A DNA stretch of 64,000 bases from WVZH01 sp034430425 (lineage in GTDB: Bacteria; Chloroflexota; Anaerolineae; Anaerolineales; E44-bin32): NCBI GenBank assembly GCA_034430425.1, contig DAOUEK010000077.1:1-64000 (forward strand). The letters are read 5' to 3'. This document shows, one piece after another, positions 17,579 through 26,340 of the stretch. The notes beneath the pieces were generated by a model. That model saw only the letters and a list, made by a program, of their open reading frames with translations, was not told the DNA's origin and did not search any database. How positions within the stretch are numbered: position 1 is the first letter of the stretch; each line of letters starts with the position of its first letter. The position numbers were made by a program, and so were the translations under genes.

Positions 17579-18649
17579 ATGGCTAAATTATTCATTCCCG
17601 GCCCTACAACCGTTTCGGACGAAGTGCTCCAGGCGCAGTCGAAAGCCATGATCGGCCATCGCGGCCAGGAGTGTGCCGATCTGATTGGACGCATTCAACC
17701 CGCGTTGAAAACCGTCTTCCAGACCATAAATCCTGTTTTCATCACCGCTTCCTCCGGAAGCGGGCTTCAGGAAGCGGCACTGCGCAATTGCGTCGCCGAG
17801 CGGTTGTTAATCTGTGTTTGCGGCGCGTTTGGAGCGCGCTGGCATGCCGTAGCAGAGAGCAATGCCATTCCCGTCGACCGACTCGACGCCACCTGGGGTG
17901 AACCCAACACCGCAGAGCAGGTTGTCGCGGCGCTGAAGCAGAAGAAATACGACGCGCTCGCCATTGTCCACAACGAGACATCAACGGGCGTCGAGAATCC
18001 CATCGCAGAAATCGCCGCACAGGCGCGCGAAGTCAGCCCCGATCTGCTCATCCTGGTCGACGCCGTCTCGTCTGCCGCCGGCGTCGATATTCCTGTCGAC
18101 GAATGGCAACTCGACGTGCTGCTGACATCCTCACAGAAATGTTTCGCTCTTCCGCCCGGGCTCGCCTTTGCGTCCGTCAGTGAGCAAGCATTCCAACGCG
18201 CCGAGACGATTCCGCATCGCGGCTGGTACTTCGATTTCCTGCTGCTCAAACGCTATTTGGAGCGCAACATGACACCCGCCACGCCTGCGATTACCCTGCT
18301 CTATGCCCTCGAGACGCAGCTCGAGCGTATTTTCCAAGAAGGACTCCAGGCCCGGTTCGAACGCCATCTCCAGCTTGCACAGCTGGCACAGTCCTGGGCG
18401 CAAGATCGCTTCGCCCTCTTCGCCAAGGAAGGCTACCGCTCGAAAACCGTCACAACGGTTCAAAACACACGCGGCATCGACTTCAAGCAACTCAGCACTT
18501 TCCTGCAGGAACATGAAATGGTTCTCGCCAACGGCTATGGGGAACTCAAAGGCCAAACCTTCCGCATCGGGCACATGGGCGAAACGACAGTACCCGACCT
18601 GCAAGCACTGCTGGATCAGATTGACGCCTTTCTGACTTCACAGGCATGA
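17579..18649 (+). CDS. class V aminotransferase (serine-pyruvate / alanine-glyoxylate type)
   Basis: A PLP enzyme of 356 residues. The start MAKLFIPGPTTVSDEVL matches the PGPT opening of the AGT/SerA-partner phosphoserine-independent transaminases. Other features are HNETSTGV, the cofactor Asp in VDAVSSAAG, and the Schiff-base Lys187 in SSQKCF. ATG 17579 is chosen because GAGGGG lies about nine bases upstream and it starts exactly at the family N-terminus; an ATG at 17528 is possible. Substrates are not predictable beyond alanine, serine, glyoxylate and pyruvate. It overlaps the next gene by four bases (ATGA). Confidence 0.87.
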   Translation: MAKLFIPGPTTVSDEVLQAQSKAMIGHRGQECADLIGRIQPALKTVFQTINPVFITASSGSGLQEAALRNCVAERLLICVCGAFGARWHAVAESNAIPVDRLDATWGEPNTAEQVVAALKQKKYDALAIVHNETSTGVENPIAEIAAQAREVSPDLLILVDAVSSAAGVDIPVDEWQLDVLLTSSQKCFALPPGLAFASVSEQAFQRAETIPHRGWYFDFLLLKRYLERNMTPATPAITLLYALETQLERIFQEGLQARFERHLQLAQLAQSWAQDRFALFAKEGYRSKTVTTVQNTRGIDFKQLSTFLQEHEMVLANGYGELKGQTFRIGHMGETTVPDLQALLDQIDAFLTSQA

Positions 18650-19872
18650 CCACAATCGAGATCGAACTGACCGGTAATGCCTATGGCGGTGAAGCTTTCG
18701 GACGCGACGAAGAAGGCAGAATGACCTTTGTGTCTTTCGCACTGCCCGGCGAGATTGTGCGCGCTGAGATCGTCGATGAACGCAAACGCTGGGCACGCGC
18801 TCGACTTGTCGAAATCCTCGAACCATCCCCCGAACGAATCAATCCGCGCTGCCCACACTTCGCGGTCTGCGGCGGATGCCACTACCAGCATGTCACCTAC
18901 GAGACCCAAACAAACATCAAATCCGGAATTCTCCACGACCAACTTATGCGGATTGGCGGTTTCGAGACGCCTCTAGTCAAACCCATCGTTCCATCGCCAA
19001 CTCCCTGGAACACCCGCAATCATATTCAATTTTCCCTTGCCGAAGACGGTCGTTTGGGTTTCATGGCCGCAGGCACCAACGACGTGGTGCCCATCACGGA
19101 ATGTCACCTCCCGCTGCCTGAAATCGAAGAAATATGGCCTCGCATCGACACGGCGGAGCAGCTCGCTATCGATCGAATCATCCTGCGTGCGGGAACGGAC
19201 GGGGAAATCCTGATCGCTATGCAAAGCGAAAACGAACCCGATCTCGATATCCACATCGACCTGCCCGCATCGCTCGTATGGCTCGGTCCGCAAGGCGTGA
19301 CCGTACTGGCCGGAAACCAACACATCGACAGCCAAGTGCTCGATCAGCACTTCCAGGTCTCGGCGCGTTCGTTCTTTCAAGTTAACCGCTATCTGCTCGA
19401 CGATTTGACCCAGCTCGTAATCCAGGCGATCGACGCTCAACCGGGGCAGGTGATCTTCGATCTCTATGCCGGTGTGGGCTTGTTCAGCGCATTCATCGCG
19501 CGCAGCGGAGCGAGACTCACTGCGGTGGAGCAATCCCCCTGGTCCTGTGAAGATTTTGAGACCAACCTGCAGGCGTTTGACGGTGTGACCTTGTACGAAT
19601 CATCCGTGGAGATGGCTTTGCCGGCTATCCAGGAAAAACCGGATTCCATCCTCGTCGACCCGCCGCGTGAGGGCCTGAGTCAGGAAGTCCGGGATATGCT
19701 TGTCGAGTTGGCGCCATCGAAATTGGCATACCTCTCCTGCGATCCGGCCACACTCGCACGCGACGCCAAACGGCTTGTCCAGGCCGGTTTCACGCTGGAC
19801 TCCGTCACCCCCATCGACCTCTTCCCGCAGACGTATCATATCGAGGCCCTGGCTATTTTCCATTTCGCTTGA
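18646..19872 (+). CDS. 23S rRNA/tRNA uracil-C5 methyltransferase, TrmA/RumA family
   Basis: 408 residues. An N-terminal TRAM domain (1-60) precedes an iron-sulfur cysteine set (CPHFAVCGGCHYQH), with a fourth cysteine (in ECHLPL) near 152. The SAM domain has DLYAGVGLFSAFIA, then DPPREGLS and the nucleophile Cys in AYLSCDPATLARD near the C-terminus. The family methylates U747 or U1939 of 23S rRNA (RlmC/RlmD) or U54 of tRNA; one copy in a Gram-positive-like genome is often the dual RlmCD enzyme, but the target cannot be read from the sequence. Translationally coupled to the aminotransferase. Confidence 0.9.
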   Translation: MTTIEIELTGNAYGGEAFGRDEEGRMTFVSFALPGEIVRAEIVDERKRWARARLVEILEPSPERINPRCPHFAVCGGCHYQHVTYETQTNIKSGILHDQLMRIGGFETPLVKPIVPSPTPWNTRNHIQFSLAEDGRLGFMAAGTNDVVPITECHLPLPEIEEIWPRIDTAEQLAIDRIILRAGTDGEILIAMQSENEPDLDIHIDLPASLVWLGPQGVTVLAGNQHIDSQVLDQHFQVSARSFFQVNRYLLDDLTQLVIQAIDAQPGQVIFDLYAGVGLFSAFIARSGARLTAVEQSPWSCEDFETNLQAFDGVTLYESSVEMALPAIQEKPDSILVDPPREGLSQEVRDMLVELAPSKLAYLSCDPATLARDAKRLVQAGFTLDSVTPIDLFPQTYHIEALAIFHFA

Positions 19873-19930
19873 AGACCAATATCACAAACACATATCCGGT
19901 TGATATTCCCAGAGAACATCCGATTTGGAG

Positions 19931-19958
19931 TTGATATCCCACCAAGAGAAGGTACAAT
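19931..19958 (+). promoter_or_regulatory. promoter giving a probable leaderless transcript
   Basis: TTGATA (19931-19936), a 16-base spacer and TACAAT (19953-19958). The expected start, seven bases on, is the A of the ATG at 19965. There is no usable Shine-Dalgarno site between the -10 box and the ATG. Confidence 0.6.
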
Positions 19959-19964
19959 CAGGCC

Positions 19965-20597
19965 ATGGACACCCTCGAACATCCCATCCTAATCGTGGAA
20001 GACTTCGACCACGTCCGTGAGTTATTGGAGGCAACACTGATCCACCGGGGGTATGTTGTCATCTCCGCGCGAGATGGAATAGAAGCCCTCGAACGCATTA
20101 AAAAGCAAGAGCCGTCATTAATCCTGGCGGATATCATGATGCCCAACATGGATGGTTTCGCGCTGGCCCAAAAGGTCCGCTCCAATCCACAGACAGAACA
20201 CATCCCCATCCTCTTCATCTCGGCGACCTTCATCACCCAGGAGGACATCGATTTCGCACTCAGCCTCGGCGCGGTTTCGTTCCTCGAAAAACCAATCGAT
20301 GCACAAGAACTGGTGCTCACCGTGGGAGAGATCCTCACCGGCGCCCACATTGAATTTTCCGAACCACTTTCCGACGAGAGTTTCCATAAAGGTTATCGAA
20401 AGCGCCTCGAAGCGAAGTTGAAACAGAAGCATGATCAAATAGCCAGGGCACAGCGCCTCGTTGAGAACGTGCCTGAAAAACAGCGCCCCGAATTTGAGGC
20501 GCTGCTACACCAGACAAAATCACAATATCGACAAATCACAAGGGAATTGGAAGCTCTAAATATGGAAAGAGGCTCCCGGAAAGAATCCTCCTCGTGA
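19965..20597 (+). CDS. response regulator receiver with coiled-coil tail
   Basis: 210 residues. A CheY-like receiver occupies about 5-125: acidic pair ED in LIVEDFD, phosphoacceptor Asp in LILADIMMPNMDG, Ser/Thr in LFISAT, and Lys in FLEKPID. The remaining ~80 residues are charged and helical (RKRLEAKLKQKHDQIARAQ), probably a coiled coil, with no DNA-binding or enzymatic output domain. It probably works by protein contact. It may serve an orphan kinase such as the one at 8963, which is an inference. It overlaps the next gene by four bases. Confidence 0.9.
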   Translation: MDTLEHPILIVEDFDHVRELLEATLIHRGYVVISARDGIEALERIKKQEPSLILADIMMPNMDGFALAQKVRSNPQTEHIPILFISATFITQEDIDFALSLGAVSFLEKPIDAQELVLTVGEILTGAHIEFSEPLSDESFHKGYRKRLEAKLKQKHDQIARAQRLVENVPEKQRPEFEALLHQTKSQYRQITRELEALNMERGSRKESSS

Positions 20598-21397
20598 CCA
20601 TGGATAGATATTCTTTTGCCAAGGACCTGGCGCGAAAAGCAGGGGCAATTCTACTCGAAGGGTATGAAAATTCGGGAGAAGTCCATAAGAAGGGGGAGAT
20701 CGACCTCGTTACGGAATATGACCTGCGTTCAGAACGCCGGGTGGTAGATGAAATCCAGCGAGTCTTCCCGGAAGACTCCATCCTCGCCGAAGAGGGCGGC
20801 GAACACCAACAAGGCTCCGGCTTCTGGGTGTTGGACCCACTCGATGGAACCGTGAATTTCGCGCACGGCGTACCCATCTTCTGCGTCTCGCTTGCTTATC
20901 TGGAAAAAGGTCGTCCGCTGCTTGGCGTGATTTACGATCCGCTGCGGGACGATTTGTTTCACGCTCAACATGGTCAAGGTGCCTGGCTTGGAGATCGTAG
21001 GTTAAAGGTTTCAAAGGTGACAACACTCAACCAGAGTCTCCTGGTCACCGGCTTTGCATACGACATCCGCACCCGCAGCGACAACAACCTCGATCATTTC
21101 ACCAACCTGTCATTGCGAACACAGGGTGTACGCCGGCTGGGTTCGGCTGCCCTGGATCTCGCCTACGTTGCCGCCGGATATTTCGACGGCTATTGGGAAA
21201 TGCTAACCTATCCCTGGGATATCGCCGTGGGCGTTTTATTGGTTACCGAGGCGGGAGGGGTTGTGAGTTGCGCTGACGGCAGCCAACTTGACGTCAAGCG
21301 ACCCACTTCGGTTGCAGCCACAAATGGGATAATACATGCCGAGTTGTTAGCCACCTTAGCCAACGGAGCTCTTCCGCCACAAGAGCAAGACAACTGA
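20594..21397 (+). CDS. inositol monophosphatase family phosphatase
   Basis: 267 residues of the magnesium-dependent IMPase/SuhB/CysQ superfamily. The metal-binding motifs are in order: EEGGEH, then DPLDGTVNFAHG, and a C-terminal WDIAVGVLLVTEAGG. Substrates in the family include inositol-1-phosphate, histidinol phosphate and PAP; the sequence does not decide. The start is either GTG at 20594 (GTGA overlap with the response regulator) or ATG at 20600, two codons later (MDRYSFAK), which is the more usual N-terminus. Confidence 0.9.
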   Translation: MTMDRYSFAKDLARKAGAILLEGYENSGEVHKKGEIDLVTEYDLRSERRVVDEIQRVFPEDSILAEEGGEHQQGSGFWVLDPLDGTVNFAHGVPIFCVSLAYLEKGRPLLGVIYDPLRDDLFHAQHGQGAWLGDRRLKVSKVTTLNQSLLVTGFAYDIRTRSDNNLDHFTNLSLRTQGVRRLGSAALDLAYVAAGYFDGYWEMLTYPWDIAVGVLLVTEAGGVVSCADGSQLDVKRPTSVAATNGIIHAELLATLANGALPPQEQDN

Positions 21398-21455
21398 TCA
21401 GGAACCGTAACCGTCAAGCGATTCCCTTCCGTGCACACGACCTATCTTGATGCAC

Positions 21456-22274
21456 TCAATCAGGAATACGCAGCGCATTCTCCAGCACCTGAAAGTCAAC
21501 CTTCGCGGTTAAATCGAGGCTCAAAGGAGTAACTGCAACTTGCCGCAGCACGCGTAAGGCATGTGCGTCACTGCCGGGCTCAAAAGTTTCATGCGCTTGT
21601 GAAACCGTGTACCCCACACGTGACGGTTCACCCGCCTCGTTCTGGCTGTGGTCGATTGGCACGTAGTATTTCGCTCGCGTCAGGCGCGTCATTTTCCATG
21701 GGGTCGCTGTCGTAGCATCGCGGGGCACTTCCACCTTAAGCACGTCCATATCGGACATCCATTCCATCTGCAATGCGATCGCAGCGAATCTCTGCGTAAA
21801 AAAAGCTGCTGTGGTGAAATCCACCTCATCCGAATACGAAAGGTGCAGGCGCGGCTCTGCTTCAATCGACACTGCAAGGGAGGGTATTCCCAAAGCTGCG
21901 CCTTCCAAAGCCGCTCCCACCGTACCCGAGATCGTGACCCCCAATCCAACGTTCTCACCGTAGTTGATGCCTGCAACGACGAGATCTGGTTTACGCGGTG
22001 CGATTTCGAGGACGCCGCGCTGGACAGCCTGGGCTGGCGAACCGCCCACCGCAAATACGTCCCACTTTTTCTCCCGTACAGTCACTTCCTCTTTAAGGAT
22101 TAAACCATCGGATGAGTTGGGTAAACTGCGGCTAAAACCGGAACTCTGTTCGCGCGGCGCGGCGACAACCACAAAACCCAATTCAGACAATGCATCTGCA
22201 GCCGCCCAAAGTCCCGGCGAGCGGATTCCATCATCGTTGGTCAGCAAGATTAAGGGTTTATCTTTTGCCAGCAT
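21456..22274 (-). CDS. surE: 5'/3'-nucleotidase SurE
   Basis: A metal-dependent nucleoside monophosphatase, possibly also an exopolyphosphatase, linked to stationary-phase survival. It has 272 residues. The N-terminal LLTNDDGIRSPG holds the two metal aspartates. Ser in the SSGFSRS loop and Asn in VAGINYGENVG complete the site, and the SGTVGAALEGA core is typical. AAAGG precedes the ATG. It converges with the inositol phosphatase gene. Confidence 0.95.
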   Translation of the reverse strand: MLAKDKPLILLTNDDGIRSPGLWAAADALSELGFVVVAAPREQSSGFSRSLPNSSDGLILKEEVTVREKKWDVFAVGGSPAQAVQRGVLEIAPRKPDLVVAGINYGENVGLGVTISGTVGAALEGAALGIPSLAVSIEAEPRLHLSYSDEVDFTTAAFFTQRFAAIALQMEWMSDMDVLKVEVPRDATTATPWKMTRLTRAKYYVPIDHSQNEAGEPSRVGYTVSQAHETFEPGSDAHALRVLRQVAVTPLSLDLTAKVDFQVLENALRIPD

Positions 22275-22376
22275 AGAAAACCTTTACGCTATTATCTCTG
22301 TTCATGCATGGAATTAACGACTCATTCGAGAATCATTGGGCTGTACCTGCAAGGCTGCACGAAATCAGAACGCAGT

Positions 22377-23030
22377 TCATGCGGTCGTTTTATCCGGAAT
22401 AACACAACTTGCTTCAATGGCAAGTTGTTCGAAGAAATCCTCCACCAATTTATACCGCCGTTCGCCAATTGTGCGCGCCGGTTCCGTTAAAAGGCGATCT
22501 TTCACATAACGCAGCTTGCGCAGATGTTCGTGATATGCGCTGTGTGATTCTCCCGGTTCGGTCTCTCCTCCCTCGAGAAATTTTTTCGACGGCGCCTGAT
22601 AGATCGGCAATCCTGCTTGTACTGCATAGCCAATCGTGCGCGCAATTCCAAAAGCCCCGATCACGTCGAGTTTGTCGGCGTCGAAGAGTATTTTCGCCTC
22701 CAGTGTTTTCGGCTTCAGTTTGCTGCGATAGCGATGTGCCAGGATACAATGCAGCACAGAATCGATACGTTCCTTCGGCCAACCTTCTTTCTGCAGCACT
22801 TCTCGACCGAACTCCGCCGAAGCAACCTCATGCCGCTCACGGGAGATATCAGATTGCGGATGCGCGCCGGCTGCATCATGCAGCAGGGCGGCGGCACGCA
22901 ATATTTCCGGATCGGCTCCGAGTTCCCGTCCCAGGTACTCCGCCATTTGCAGCACACGCTGCACATGATCAAATCCATGAACCGGATCGGAGGGATCGTA
23001 CCACTCCCTTGCTTCTTCGATAGTCGGCAT
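22377..23030 (-). CDS. HD-domain phosphohydrolase
   Basis: 217 residues with a full HD metal site: His in HGFDHVQRV, His-Asp in LLHDAAGAH, and Asp in LFDADKLDVIGAFG. The pattern matches the YedJ/RRP17-like uncharacterised HD proteins, which act on nucleotides or similar phosphates; no substrate is assigned. ATG 23030 is chosen because AAGGAG lies six bases upstream; an in-frame start at 23063 has no ribosome site. It is on the same strand as surE and ~100 bases upstream of it, so the two may be co-transcribed. Confidence 0.85.
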   Translation of the reverse strand: MPTIEEAREWYDPSDPVHGFDHVQRVLQMAEYLGRELGADPEILRAAALLHDAAGAHPQSDISRERHEVASAEFGREVLQKEGWPKERIDSVLHCILAHRYRSKLKPKTLEAKILFDADKLDVIGAFGIARTIGYAVQAGLPIYQAPSKKFLEGGETEPGESHSAYHEHLRKLRYVKDRLLTEPARTIGERRYKLVEDFFEQLAIEASCVIPDKTTA

Positions 23031-23224
23031 GCATCGCTCCTTCAGATTAACGCCTCGAGACATCCTCCAAAACCATCCCCCAGGTTACCTCGCAAAGCAT
23101 AACATACGTTGCGAAGTAAATGGATAATCTCAATCGTTGAAATACGAGTAGCCCGAGCAACTTGTGCTTCAGATCAACCCTAAAATGTGGCTTTTGTCTT
23201 AATCATACTGGGAGAATGTATACT

Positions 23225-23253
23225 TTGACGCCGGAGAACCAAGGTGTTACAAT
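23225..23253 (+). promoter_or_regulatory. strong sigma70-type promoter of the cold-shock gene
   Basis: TTGACG (23225-23230), exactly 17 bases, then TACAAT (23248-23253). The predicted start near 23260 gives a 24-base leader holding ACGGAGGT. Confidence 0.75.
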
Positions 23254-23283
23254 CCATAGGTTATTTTACGGAGGTTTTTATAA

Positions 23284-23499
23284 GTGGCAAAACGCACAAC
23301 CGGCATCGTTCGCTGGTTTGACGGCTCTAAAGGATATGGTTACATCGATGCCGAAGATGGAGAAGAGGTCTTCGTGCATTACCTGGATATCGTGGACGAA
23401 AAAACGCCCTTCTTATCGCAAGGTGAGCAAGTCGCCTTCTTCCTCGAAAACACCATCACACATGGTGCTCAGGCAACGGACGTAACCCGCCTCAACTAG
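23284..23499 (+). CDS. cold-shock domain protein
   Basis: A 71-residue single-stranded nucleic-acid-binding OB fold. RNP1 reads KGYGYID where most Csp proteins have KGFGFI, and RNP2 reads VFVHY. Trp11 and Phe12 of IVRWFDG are conserved. The C-terminal half (QVAFFLENTITHGAQATDV) follows the family. The start is GTG at 23284, with GGAGGT upstream. It probably acts as an RNA chaperone. It is a single-gene unit with its own promoter, upstream of RNase J. Confidence 0.92.
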   Translation: MAKRTTGIVRWFDGSKGYGYIDAEDGEEVFVHYLDIVDEKTPFLSQGEQVAFFLENTITHGAQATDVTRLN

Positions 23500-23527
23500 A
23501 TGAATAAAATTCTAGTCAGCCCTTTTT

Positions 23528-23556
23528 ACCCCGCTTGGTAAAATACCAGACGGGGT
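23528..23556 (+). terminator. hairpin between the cold-shock gene and RNase J
   Basis: ACCCCG..TGGTA / TACCA..CGGGGT with an AAA loop. The following sequence (CTTGTCATG) has no proper T run, so it may be a weak terminator or an RNA-processing signal in the leader of the RNase J mRNA. Confidence 0.4.
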
Positions 23557-23611
23557 CTTGTCATGTCCCCTCCCGAAAAAGAACAAAATTAGATATAAGG
23601 AAAGTAGAAAT

Positions 23612-25258
23612 ATGGCAAGTAAGAAATTAAGACTAATACCTCTTGGCGGATTAGGGGAAGTTGGGAAAAATATGATGGTCGTCGAGTACGGCGACAACAT
23701 CCTCATTATCGACACCGGGGTTATGTTTCCGGAAAACGACATGCTGGGGATCGACTACATCATCCCCGACTTCGAGTATCTGCTCGACAAGAAAGACAAA
23801 GTACGTGGCATTATCGTCACCCACGGTCATGAAGACCACACTGGCGCCATCCGCCATGTGCTCGATGAAATCAATGCACCGATCTACGCCACCAAACTGA
23901 CCCGCGGGCTATTGGAGATCAAACTCAAACGCGGCGGAAAAATCAATGCAGCCACATTGAACACCGTTCAGGCGGGCGAAGAAGTGCAAATCGGCCCGTT
24001 CGGTGTGGAATTTTTCCACGTCTGCCACTCCATACCCGACGCGGTTGGTTTGGGCATCACCACGCCCGCAGGGCTCATCGTACACTCGGGTGATTACAAA
24101 TTCGATCACACACCCGTCGATGGCTGGCCGACAGACTTCGGCAAGCTGGCAGAATTTGGCTCGCGCGGCGTGTTAGCCCTTCTGGCAGACTCCACAAATG
24201 CGGACGAACCCGGTTGGACACCCTCGGAAGCGGTTATCAACCCGGCCTTCGATAAAGTATTCGAAACAGCAAAAGGCAGAATCCTTATCGCCTCGTTCGC
24301 ATCATTGATTTCCCGCATGCAGCAGGTAGCCAACGCGGCCATCCGCCATAGGCGTGTGATTTCCTTCGTGGGTACGAGTATGGTTGAGAATGCCAAGATG
24401 GCCCGCAAACTGGGGTACCTCGATGTTCCCGATGAACTCATCGTGCCGTTGGACCAGGCCCTGAAAATGAAATCTCACAGGGTCGTATTGATGTGCACCG
24501 GCACACAAGGAGAGCCATCTTCCATTCTGGGGCGCCTATCCACCGGAAAAAATCGGCAATTTGGCTTGCATCCCAAGGACACCATCGTGCTCTCCTCTCA
24601 CCCCATCCCCGGGAATGAGGAAATGATCAACCGAACGATTAACCGTCTACTCCAGAGCGGAGCGAATGTGATTTACGATCCTATCGCCCCTGTACATGTT
24701 TCTGGTCACGCCAAGCAAGAAGAGATGAAACTCCTCATCCAGCTGGTACGGCCGGAATATCTGATCCCGGTGCATGGCGAATTGCGGCATCTCAAACAGC
24801 ACGCTGCACTGGCCTGTGAACTTGGGATCCCGGAAGAGAATATCGCCGTCATCGAGAATGGTACGATCGTCGAATTCCAGAAGGGTAAAATGAATGTGGG
24901 TGATCGCATTCCCGGAGGCTATGTTTTCGTCGACGGGAGCGGTGTTGGAGACATCGGACCCAGCGTGATGCGCGAGAGAGAAGCTTTGGCGCGAGACGGC
25001 TTCGTTCTCGTACATATCGCCATCGACTGCAAAACGAGAAAACTGCATGGCCAGCCCACCTTAATCACCAAAGGCTTTGTGTTCGTGCGCGATGCCGAAG
25101 AATTAATAGATGATGCACGCAATCGTATTGCACAACTGGTCGCCGACGAAAAGGCGGAAGAGATCGAAGGTAAGATCCAAAAAACCCTGGAAAACTACTT
25201 CTATTCGGCAACCAAAAGGCGGCCAATGGTCTTCGTCTGTACATCTGAGATTGACTAG
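23612..25258 (+). CDS. rnj: ribonuclease J
   Basis: A 5'-3' exo- and endoribonuclease of the beta-CASP metallo-beta-lactamase group, a main mRNA decay and rRNA maturation enzyme in bacteria lacking RNase E. It has 548 residues. The metal motif HGHEDH is at 71-76, HSGDYKFDH carries the next ligand, and SSHPIPGNE and PVHGELRHLKQHA are beta-CASP and C-terminal ligand blocks. ATG 23612 is used (AAGGAAAG upstream, MASKKLRLIPLGGLGE matches family starts); a frame extension to 23558 is not family-like. Confidence 0.96.
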   Translation: MASKKLRLIPLGGLGEVGKNMMVVEYGDNILIIDTGVMFPENDMLGIDYIIPDFEYLLDKKDKVRGIIVTHGHEDHTGAIRHVLDEINAPIYATKLTRGLLEIKLKRGGKINAATLNTVQAGEEVQIGPFGVEFFHVCHSIPDAVGLGITTPAGLIVHSGDYKFDHTPVDGWPTDFGKLAEFGSRGVLALLADSTNADEPGWTPSEAVINPAFDKVFETAKGRILIASFASLISRMQQVANAAIRHRRVISFVGTSMVENAKMARKLGYLDVPDELIVPLDQALKMKSHRVVLMCTGTQGEPSSILGRLSTGKNRQFGLHPKDTIVLSSHPIPGNEEMINRTINRLLQSGANVIYDPIAPVHVSGHAKQEEMKLLIQLVRPEYLIPVHGELRHLKQHAALACELGIPEENIAVIENGTIVEFQKGKMNVGDRIPGGYVFVDGSGVGDIGPSVMREREALARDGFVLVHIAIDCKTRKLHGQPTLITKGFVFVRDAEELIDDARNRIAQLVADEKAEEIEGKIQKTLENYFYSATKRRPMVFVCTSEID

Positions 25259-25384
25259 CGAATGAGAGCACGTTTGTCTCATACCAACGAAGCCGATCGT
25301 ACTCCAATCAGATGAGCTGAAGGATTCCTCGCAAACGTTCTTATAATCTGACTGACCGCTTGAACCCCCACTTCGGGATCAGTG

Positions 25385-25412
25385 TTGCATTCGACCCTAC
25401 GCAGAGTATAAT
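25385..25412 (+). promoter_or_regulatory. promoter overlapping an upstream ATG; probable leaderless start
   Basis: TTGCAT (25385-25390), 16 bases, TATAAT (25407-25412). The last two bases of TATAAT belong to an in-frame ATG at 25411, so translation from that ATG is unlikely. The expected transcription start, 25419-25420, coincides with the next in-frame ATG at 25420. Confidence 0.6.
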
Positions 25413-25419
25413 GCCAACG

Positions 25420-26319
25420 ATGAACAGAGAATATCGATTCCTGACGATAATCCTTTCGACTTGCACGGTTGCGCTGGCAGGATGCAGCTTGATTGGTGGT
25501 GCACTCCCGACCGCCACATTGACGCCAGATCCTCCGACGGCAACTCCCGAGCCCGCAGCTGCGAGGGTGAACGGCGAAGCGATTCTGATCGTGGATTTCG
25601 AAGAAGAGCTTCGGCGCTACGAAGCTGCAAAACAAGAGATTGGCATCGACCTTGCAACCCTGGATGCGTATGAAAATCAAGTGCTGCAGGCACTCATCGA
25701 CCGCAAACTGCTAGCCCAGGGCGCCCGCCAGAGTGGCCTTGAAATCGAAACGAGCATCCTCAACACAGCAATGCAAGAACTGGCGACGGAATTGGGCGGC
25801 AATGAAGCTATGGGGGCTTGGCTGGCCGAAACAGGGTATACATTGGATAGTTTTAAACTGGCCCTCGAAGAGGACATGCTCGCGGCAAACATGGTTGACT
25901 TGATTCTTCAAGATCTTCCTGAAAACGTAGAGCAAGTCCACGCCCGAATCATCCTCCTGGCAAGTGAAACCGATGCGTCATTCGTATTGGAACAACTCGC
26001 TGCCAATGCGGACTTCGGAAGATTGGCCAATCTGTACTCCCGTGATGCGAGCACGAAGCCGGATGGCGGAGACCTGGGTTGGTTCCCTCGTGGGGGTCTG
26101 CTTTTCCCTGAGGTCGAATCCGTCGCTTTCGAACTCCAACCCGGCGAGGTCAGCGGTATTGTGGCAAGTGATTTGGGGTACCATATCATCGAGACCCTTG
26201 AGAAGGCGGAGCGTCCACTTTCGCCAAACGACTTGCGAAACCAGCAAGAGCAGGCGGTGGAGGATTGGATCGCCGCGCAGCGCGAGTCCGCTAACATTGA
26301 ACTCATGATCACACCGTAA
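25420..26319 (+). CDS. parvulin-type peptidyl-prolyl isomerase lipoprotein (PrsA/SurA-like)
   Basis: A 299-residue secreted foldase. The start MNREYRFL leads into a hydrophobic signal with lipobox ALAGC (cysteine at about residue 22), so it should be anchored to the outer face of the membrane. A short TP-rich linker (PTATLTPDPPTATPEP) is typical of Chloroflexota lipoproteins. A SurA-like N-terminal helical domain (about 48-165) is followed by a rotamase domain (about 170-265) with HARIILLAS, LYSRDASTKPDGGDLGWFPRG and SDLGYHII, the parvulin signature. An alternative ATG lies nine bases upstream. The gene below follows after 21 bases. Confidence 0.9.
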   Translation: MNREYRFLTIILSTCTVALAGCSLIGGALPTATLTPDPPTATPEPAAARVNGEAILIVDFEEELRRYEAAKQEIGIDLATLDAYENQVLQALIDRKLLAQGARQSGLEIETSILNTAMQELATELGGNEAMGAWLAETGYTLDSFKLALEEDMLAANMVDLILQDLPENVEQVHARIILLASETDASFVLEQLAANADFGRLANLYSRDASTKPDGGDLGWFPRGGLLFPEVESVAFELQPGEVSGIVASDLGYHIIETLEKAERPLSPNDLRNQQEQAVEDWIAAQRESANIELMITP

Positions 26320-26340
26320 ACCGGTGCGAGGAGGCAAGCC

